A stretch of DNA of 64,000 nt, from contig CM051455.1 in assembly GCA_028274465.1 (NCBI GenBank), positions 125,585,462 through 125,649,461 on the forward strand, in the 5' to 3' direction. The notes below the pieces were generated by a model. That model was not told the origin of the DNA. It ran no database searches and saw only the letters and a program-made list of their open reading frames with translations. The position numbers were made by a program, and so were the translations under genes. Below are positions 57,701-64,000 of the stretch, one piece after another (position 1 is the first letter of the stretch; each line of letters opens with the position of its first letter). The DNA is from Plantago ovata (Eukaryota; Streptophyta; Magnoliopsida; Lamiales; Plantaginaceae).

Positions 57701-58597
57701 TTTGCTGAAAATTGTGTTAGAAGAGTTGGGGATGGGAAAAAGACTAGTTTTTGGGGTGTAAAGTGGGGGAATTTGGAGTTAAGTTTAAAAGAGATGTTCC
57801 CTAGATTGTTTAGGCTTGAGAGAGAGAAAGATTGTACCATTAGTGAGCGATTATCCATGCATGGTAATAGTATGTGCTTCAAGTGGGCGTGGTCTAGAGT
57901 CCTTAGAGACCGTGAGAAAGTTTTAGTGGAGAGCATTGAAAAGTTGGTGGGGGATGTAAGTCTTAGAGTTGGTTTTGATGATTGTTGGGTTTGGATGGGG
58001 GAAGATTCAAATACTTATACCACTAGGGATGGGTATCGAAAGTTGAATGCAAAAGAAGAAACTAATAAAATGAAAAAGTGGGCTAAAGTGGTGTGGAATA
58101 ATGTGGTCCAAGAAAAAGTCAATGCATTTGTGTGGAAAGCTTTGCAAGATAAAATTCCTACGAAATTGAATTTGGAAAAAAGGGGTATTTTTATGAGTGT
58201 GGAAGATAAAACTTGTAAAAGATGTGGGTTGTTGGGGCCGGAGAATATTAATCACATTTTCATTGAGTGTCCTTTTGCTCAAAAAGTTTGGATTTTAGTG
58301 TATAATTGGGTGGGGGTCGAGGGTGTAAGTGGTGATTCACTAGAAGATTTTTTGGAAAATCATTTGAAAGTTAGAGTAAGGTGTAATAAAAAATGTTGGG
58401 GTGCCATTTGGAGTGTCACTTTATGGAATCTATGGTATGCTAGGAATGTTCTTTTGTTCCAAAAGGAGGAGTTTAATGCTTTTGAAGTGTTTGAGAAAGT
58501 AATGATAATGTTGTGGAATGTGTTTAAAGGAAAAGGATTGTTGTCTAATGTTGTTGGTTTCCATTCGTGGGTGTTGGACCCGATGCTTTGCTTGTGA
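54735..58597 (+). pseudogene. LINE ORF2: endonuclease, reverse transcriptase and zinc-knuckle protein, broken
   Basis: ATG at 54735 overlaps the ORF1 stop by 14 bases and opens MLSFNIRGLG, the first endonuclease motif. The APE-type endonuclease follows (CIQETKLG, GDFNAIR, SIDRFL, ending near 55400). Reverse transcriptase motifs are KSSGPDGFGGQFYR, LIPKRANPDVLSEYRPISL, ENQSAFIGERNILDG, GLRQGDPLSPFLY and FADDSIFF (56963-56986); FADD is the usual plant L1 form. A zf-RVT domain lies at 58060-58300 with CKRCGLLGPENINHIFIEC. It would nick target DNA and copy LINE RNA there. Frame changes occur near 54766, 55360, 56645 and 57020 and stops at 57398 and about 57538, so at least six breaks. Confidence 0.85.
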
Positions 58598-60116
58598 TTT
58601 GTTTGTTGTTTGTTACTTTGGAGGTGCAGGGTGGAAAGATGAAGATGGGGCATGAGAGGTGGCAATATTGGGAGGATGACAATACACTAATTAAAGGGAG
58701 TTTTCTTGTGTAATCAATCCTACTAGTGTTCATTGATTTGCTTGTGATTTGTGGTCTCTTGATTTTCAGGATAGTATTGCGGTGTATGTGTAAATCCATG
58801 ATGGTGGCGGGTGGAAGGGTAGATTGACGAAGTCGATAGTGATCAAGTGATGAGCAGATTTTAGAGGTCTTGTCGTGGGTGTGTTGTTGGTGCATGGCCG
58901 CATGATGATGGTGCTGGAATTTGGGTGCGGAGTGGCTTGGAGTATGGTGAGTTGTTAAGGTGATTGTTTCCACATTGGTTTTAAGGCCAGCGTGTGCATG
59001 GTTGATGGGTTTGTTTTTATGCTTGCTTTGTTTGATTGGTGTTGATACTATGCGTTTTGAGATTTTTATTTGAAAGTGGTTTTGTGGGTTGCTTTCATGG
59101 ATTTCATGCTGTGTCCTTTTCGTAAGTTCTTATTGAGATAACAAGGTTGTTGGAGCTGGACTACACGATTGTGCTAATGATTGTGCCCTCTCCTCTATCT
59201 ATGTGTTCTTTTTATAAGTGAGAAGGGTAGCACTCATGATTTTTGTGGAAGGGGTGTTTTTGAGGCTGTTGGTGGTTTTGTATTTAAGTCCAATTCTAGT
59301 GTCCACTCGATAATTAATTGTTGTTAATTGATCTCGTTGTGTGCACGGATTACATGTCCTCGTGTGGATGTGCCCGTCACCCGTTTCTCTTGATAGCAGT
59401 TGTGTGGGTAGCACTATGTTTGGGGTAGCTTACATACGCCTCTTTTGGTTTTATTGGGTGGTGTGTTGGGGTGGTTAGTACTCTTGGTTTTTTGTTCTCA
59501 TGGTCGGCTTGAGAGGTATGTTTTGTGGGTGTAGGTGTTTTCGGTTTGGAATGTTTGACTGACAAGGGCGGTGGATTATTCAGGTATATTTTCTTTATCG
59601 ATCGATTCTATCCCGGACCACATCATTAAATTGTTTGCCACTTGTCCGTAAGGGCATAGGGTGTAGGGGGTTGGCAAGGGGTAAATCGATGCTATCCCGG
59701 ACCACATCTTTAAATTTCTTGCCACTTAGCCGTAAGGGTATAGGGTGGAGGAGGTTGGCTAGGGGTAGCAGTTGGAACTATAAGGAATTGATGGTTTGGT
59801 ATCTCAAGACTATTTGTATGGTACTATATTGTTGGAATTGTGGAGGACTGTTGAAGATTTTAAGATGAGTGATCATGTTGTTATGGTGGTTTGACTTGAT
59901 AATTGGGAATGTTCGGTGTTGCTAGGGTGTTAAGGTTGAAAGTGTTGTTTGTAAGGGGTGGGTTGGGTTGGAGGTTGTCTAGCTTGTTTTGGTGATTTAT
60001 GGATAATCTCGGATGTTTTGATTCCGGAGTATGCTCCGTGAGTATTTGTAATCGTCTGCGAGCATTTCTTATGTTCGGTAATTAATAAAAGTTGTTTTTG
60101 CCATTTCAAAAAAAAA
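58598..60116 (+). other. LINE 3' UTR with an 84-bp duplication and poly(A) end
   Basis: T/G-rich non-coding sequence. Two copies of an ~84-bp unit (TATCCCGGACCACATC core, GTAAGGGCATAGGGTG) lie at 59601-59684 and 59685-59767. AATAAA at about 60084 and A-run at 60108-60116 mark the end. Confidence 0.7.
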
Positions 60117-60156
60117 TATACTAAAAAAATCATTTTTCAACAATACGTAAAAACTA

Positions 60157-60378
60157 TTCCCTCCGTTCCATTTAAATTTTCGTAAGCTGTTTTTCTTTTT
60201 TTTACTTTGATCACAAATTACTTATAAATTATATATAATAAAATTATAATATAAAAATATATTTAATTGTATTTCATAGAGTAATTTTATTAAATTTTTT
60301 GATAGTGTTCTTTAATAATAATTTACAATTAAATTTTGGAAAAATTCAACTTAAAAGTTTAAAATGAAACATGAAAAG
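60157..60378. mobile_element. Stowaway-type MITE
   Basis: 222 bp between TA dinucleotides. The left end TTCCCTCCGTTCCATTTAAA carries the Stowaway CCCTCCGT signature; the right arm read inward, TTTCATTTTAAACTTTTAAG, pairs imperfectly with it. AT-rich interior. Confidence 0.6.
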
Positions 60379-61017
60379 TAAAAAATATAGACAAAAACAA
60401 AAGTTATCACTATCATGTATAGATTGTAATGTTTGTCAAATTGTAATGGTTGATCTACGATATAATGATGATATATTAGTTGACGATGTCATGACTCATG
60501 TAATATCGATATTCTCAAAAAATAATATCATGGATAGAATATATTGTTTTGTCATCATCATTGAACTGTCGAAAATTGAAGGATATATTTGGACATATAG
60601 TATGTAAGAACTTGACAAAAGACAATATTTGACTAAAATAAAAATCATAAGCACAATTATTTTATGACTAAAAAATTAATTTTACTAATGATCTGTTATT
60701 TTATTTTACATACATGTATGAAACTAATGAAGACTTGGGGGTTGAGCTATACCGGCTCGAGGGTCCATGCGGCAATGGGAGCTCCTAGTGGAGGAATTGA
60801 CCCGATGGGTACCTTTTGTGTAGAGAGACATTGTCTTCATCTAATAATCATAATCACTCATTCATGTAAAAGTATGGAGAAAGGGCCGCTTATATAATGG
60901 TGAAGAATACAAAGATATGGAAGATAAATATTAAAGATACTAACTGATAAGTATATAATAGGATATTCATGAAATATTTCTGATCTACCTTATCAACAAC
61001 TACTAAGAGATAATTAC
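60379..61017. other. AT-rich intergenic DNA
   Basis: No gene supported. A GC-richer island at 60730-60830 (GGTTGAGCTATACCGGCTCG) is unlike its surroundings and unidentified. Confidence 0.45.
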
Positions 61018-61019
61018 TA

Positions 61020-61277
61020 CTTTCTCCATTTCATTTGTTACTTCCTAAGGAGTAAAAATTATCAAATTTAAGGAATAATATTAAAGAATTGATTTGTATG
61101 AGTATTTAATTGTAAATGGGTGATAAAGTATGAGAGAGAGTGATAAAGTGGTTATAAAGAATGAGATAGAAATAATAAAAAATTGGTAAGTGGGTTGAAA
61201 TTTTTTCCATATTTGGATTAGGAAGTTTGTAAAAGAACGTCCAGAAACCTATGAAGTTATTAATGAAATGGAGGAAG
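61020..61277. mobile_element. Stowaway-type MITE
   Basis: 258 bp flanked by TA. Left end CTTTCTCCATTTCATTTGTT and right end inward CTTCCTCCATTTCATTAATA give strong terminal inverted repeats. Confidence 0.8.
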
Positions 61278-61651
61278 TAATATTTAGATAATATCTTCTA
61301 TTAATTAGTAGATCTTCTTTTGGACTCTTAGTGAATAAGTAAACCTAATCCTAGTCTAGATATGATGTAAGAGGCTTCGACTGGTAGTGAACCGGGCTTG
61401 GACTTCCAGGTTCTCATCAAAAAACTGAGTAGACATAGATCACATATATGTTCCCTGCGAAGCAATTAGTGCAATAGGTTCAAACTTAAAAGCGGTATAG
61501 ATCAAAAGTTGTTCACCGTTGGCCAACATGCTGAAACTTAGAAGACATACAAATTTGATCCACGATCCTAGCCCCGTGGTCACTTGGTGTAGCAGACTCA
61601 AACTCGGAACGTACATATCACAAGTTAAACTTATTCAAAATATATCTACTA
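61278..61651. other. Intergenic DNA, nothing recognised
   Basis: No reading frame, repeat or regulatory signal could be supported. Confidence 0.5.
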
Positions 61652-62204
61652 CTTTCTCTGGTCACTAAGAGCATTCACAACAACTTCCCTAAAATAGATT
61701 TTTTACTTAAATATTTGCAAAAAAAAAAAATTAATATATGTGCCAAATGCCTAATAAATCATATTGCCTAGAACTTGTATGGACCACCAAATAAAATAGA
61801 AAATATTTTTCACATGCCTAAAACGTTTTAGCGAATTCATTATTAATTTATATACTATATTTAAAATATATGGTTATTAAATTATTATTTTTTATATATA
61901 AATTAAATCACTAAAAGGGAATCTAATTTTAGTGAATTGTTAAATAAGTACTTAAATATTATAAGGAATGAGTTTAAAACGGTTTTAGAGAAAAATTTAT
62001 AGGGAGATTCATGTGAATGCTCTTAGAAGAACCCCCATTTTATTTTGTTAACTTTTTTTTTATATCCGGTAAAATTAATCTTAATTCATTGTGAGAGAAA
62101 TAATTTCACAAATTATATTATGAAAAGTACAATTTGAGGTCAAATCGTAATTCATAAAAGTCAACAAAATGAAATTGTATGTTCTTCTAAGTGACCGGAG
62201 GAAG
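61652..62204. mobile_element. Stowaway-type MITE carrying a second MITE
   Basis: Left end CTTTCTCTGGTCAC and right end inward CTTCCTCCGGTCACTTAGAA, flanked by TA at 61650-61651 and 62205-62206. The left arm is interrupted at 61668 and resumes at 62026 with GAAGAACCCCCATTTTATTT, which pairs with the right arm. Confidence 0.75.
61668..62023. mobile_element. Inner MITE with AGAGCATTCACA termini
   Basis: 356 bp. Left end AGAGCATTCACAACAACTTC; right end inward AGAGCATTCACATGAATCTC. A TA flanks each side (61666-61667 and 62024-62025). Inserted in the left arm of the outer MITE, so it is younger. Confidence 0.75.
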
Positions 62205-62215
62205 TATATACTAAG

Positions 62216-62559
62216 GGTGTTTGCAATATATTCAACTTAAAATAAGTTGATTAGTTTAAGGAGAAGTTGGTAAATTTGGCTTATTAGAAAATTTGATGGG
62301 TGTTTGCAAAACATTACTTAAAAGTTAGATAAGTTGTAAGAGTTGTGTTTGCAAACTCAATTTTTATTTACAAAAAGTAAAAATAACTAAAATTCACCCT
62401 AATTTAAGAAGAAACTGCTTAAAGAGGTACAACCAGCATCAACTTATGCAGCTTAATTTAAGAAAATCTGTCAGCTTATAAGCTATTGCAAACATTCAGA
62501 AAAACTATTTCTCCTTAAAATAAGTAATAAATGGATAAGTTAAGTTGTTGCAAATAACC
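62216..62559. mobile_element. MITE-like element with GGTGTTTGCAA / TTGCAAATAACC ends
   Basis: 344 bp flanked by ACTAAG (62210-62215 and 62560-62565). Termini GGTGTTTGCAATA and, inward, GGTTATTTGCAACA form short imperfect inverted repeats, with inner TTAAAATAAGTTG-type repeats. The superfamily is unclear; a six-base duplication is unusual. Confidence 0.5.
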
Positions 62560-62747
62560 ACTAAGCAAACTAGCAAATAATCCATAGAAATTCATCGGAA
62601 AACGATAATTTTATAAATAATTAAATGAAAGTTAATTAAAATGAGGATGTGAATTTTTATTCATTTTTATTGATGATAAAGGATTCTCATAACAGTTCCA
62701 TCGGATATGATCGTTATTTTAATTTTTTTTTTTAAAGTGATTGTTAT

Positions 62748-63060
62748 ATATTTTAAATTATTGTAAAATAGGCCGATATGTATTCTAAATTATTTCGCAA
62801 TAAACTCGTTGAACACAGCTTGTGTTTTAAACACTCGTCGAACACAGTGTTCTAAAGTATTGCAGTATACACGTCAAATATGGTTGGTTTTCTAAATTAA
62901 TAGTGGAATAGCCCGTTAAATACGCAAAGTGTTTTAGAAGATTGAGTAATAAACATTTCAAACACATTTCGTATATTAATTAAACTATTACCAAATACAT
63001 CCGTCGAAGTATGATTACCTGTAGTAGTGTTCTAAACGGTCACGGAATAAACTCGTATAT
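62748..63060 (+). repeat. Degenerate ~42-bp tandem repeat
   Basis: Six to seven weakly related units built on GTGTTCTAAATTATTGCGGA then AATAAACTCGTCGAACACAG. Length and sequence drift are large. It ends about 280 bases before the LTR at 63337. Confidence 0.5.
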
Positions 63061-63336
63061 ACTTCGTATATCATAATTAGTGTTCAGTCTAGTATCTATG
63101 TTTTGTGTCCAACAACCCTAATCTCACTATATGACCGTTATACAGTAGAATAAGATGAACTTATTGAGGGTAAAAGCTTGTTACATACTCAATAAAAGAC
63201 CTCAACTCTCAATGTTTACTCAAGTCTTCAAACACTTGGTGGTATCGTCCATCAAGCTTGAATTTAACTTAAATTAATCCTCGCAGGAATCTATAAATCG
63301 TATAGATATACATTATATATTATATGAATTGGACAT

Positions 63337-64000
63337 CGTTAAGTGTTGCTGTTTTACGGAGGTTGACCTATAGGTTTACCTAGAGGTTCACTCAACCCCG
63401 TATTACTGGAAACTGAGCACTTTACCGCCTTTTATTGTTTTACCTATTCTAACACTAACCGTTCCACAGTTGTAGTTGTTTTACTTGTGTAGGAAGTTTA
63501 TTAGAACGTGGGAACTATCCGAATTCAAGAAGGAAGAGACTTATTCAAGGAAGAACTCTAAAAGGAAATCAAGTTCTAAAAGGACAAGGAGTCTTACATG
63601 AAGAAGGCGTTTCCTAACAGAAGACTGAAGATCTAAACGTCGAGATTCATTCACACGTTTCCTAAAGGATTTTGAACAAGCCTTATCTACCACTATATAT
63701 ATGGAGCATCGACAGAAGAGAGAGACACGACACAAGAGCCGAAAAGTTCAGTTTATAGAGTTATAGGTTTATAGTTTTATTTGTGTCTTTTACACTAGTT
63801 TATATTCTAGACTTCTCTAACAACGTATTGAAGGTAGAATAGATAGATTGGTTTCTATATCATCTTATAGGTGACTAGTGTTGTTTTTCTAGAATAGATA
63901 TTGAGAGTATACAGCGTTGTACGAACAAGATCTTTTCTAGTTGATTTTCTGCCTTGACTGGGCATTCGAGCAAGCTTACAAAAGCTGCTTGAAAAATACC
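63337..64000 (+). repeat. LTR of the element C copia family, plus orientation, cut by window end
   Basis: Starts near GTTAAGTGTTGCTGTTTTAC and matches the reverse complement of 17160-17989 and 31341-32171 with a few percent difference, including the TATATATA box near 63694. About 664 of 830 bases are present. It may be the first LTR of another copy or a solo LTR; the deciding sequence is outside the window. Confidence 0.85.

Larger units (their letters stand above)
52293..60116 (+). mobile_element. L1-type LINE with RRM-containing ORF1 (BNR-like), nearly full length, broken
   Basis: Order on the plus strand: GA-rich 5' leader (from about 52293), ORF1 with RRM, ORF2 (endonuclease, reverse transcriptase, zinc-knuckle C-terminus), a 1.5-kb 3' UTR, AATAAA at 60084 and a short poly(A) at 60108-60116. 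An RRM in ORF1 is the mark of the BNR clade first described in Beta and present in many plants. Low-complexity AAAAAATAT lies before the 5' leader and resembles sequence after the poly(A), a possible but weak target duplication. Several stops and frame shifts make both ORFs non-functional. Confidence 0.85.

Noticed and set aside
60371-60897. Two 77-78 residue ORFs right of the LINE
   Set aside because: AT-rich, no motif, one overlaps a MITE end; likely chance.
1-64000. CRISPR arrays, operons or bacterial-style regulatory sites
   Set aside because: None present; introns, LTRs, MITEs and LINEs show plant nuclear DNA.

Overview
The window looks like nuclear DNA from a repeat-rich eudicot plant. 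It is AT-rich and dominated by Ty1/copia and Ty3/gypsy LTR retrotransposons, an L1-type LINE whose ORF1 carries an RRM, a tRNA-derived SINE, Stowaway-type and other MITEs, and one intact-looking three-exon host gene of the DUF1218 family. A 100-N assembly gap lies at 12995-13094. I see no tRNA or rRNA gene and no CRISPR array. The species cannot be fixed from sequence alone.

Left part (1-12994). The window opens inside the 5' LTR of an Athila-like gypsy element (A, 1-7826) in which only gag, protease and a possible extra 3' reading frame are recognisable. A sits in the 3' part of a minus-strand copia element (E, 7827-12994) with pol and an additional 3' ORF. Between those two parts of E is an array of seven small hairpins whose stems covary (9585-9950). 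The gap cuts E.

Central nest (14532-36490). This is one stacked insertion, readable from its target-site duplications. A roughly 1.2-kb non-autonomous hAT-like transposon (8-bp TSD GTCGCCAC/GTTGCCAC) was hit by copia D (TSD GATTT). D was hit by copia C (TSD TGCAC). C was hit by Athila-like gypsy B (TSD CGCAC). A SINE also sits in D. LTR differences counted by eye are about 2.2% (D), 1.7% (C) and 1.8% (B), so all insertions are young and close in time. The nest lies in a CCA-rich leader-like stretch just downstream of a TATA box.

Right-centre (36.5-49.2 kb). This is old, eroded sequence. It holds an inverted field of GGTTTTAAG motifs, copia remnants at 39.7-40.4 kb and 42.8-44.4 kb, a broken PPR gene, a 3.1-kb solo-LTR-like unit that splits a glycine-rich coding-like fragment, and a palindrome array (GCTCCGATCGGAGC type).

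Right part (49.2-64 kb). The DUF1218 gene (minus strand, 49891-51403) is the only convincing host protein gene. It is followed by MITEs, a nearly full-length but broken LINE (52293-60116), more Stowaway-type MITEs including one inside another, a degenerate ~42-bp repeat, and an LTR of the same family as copia C running off the window in the opposite orientation.
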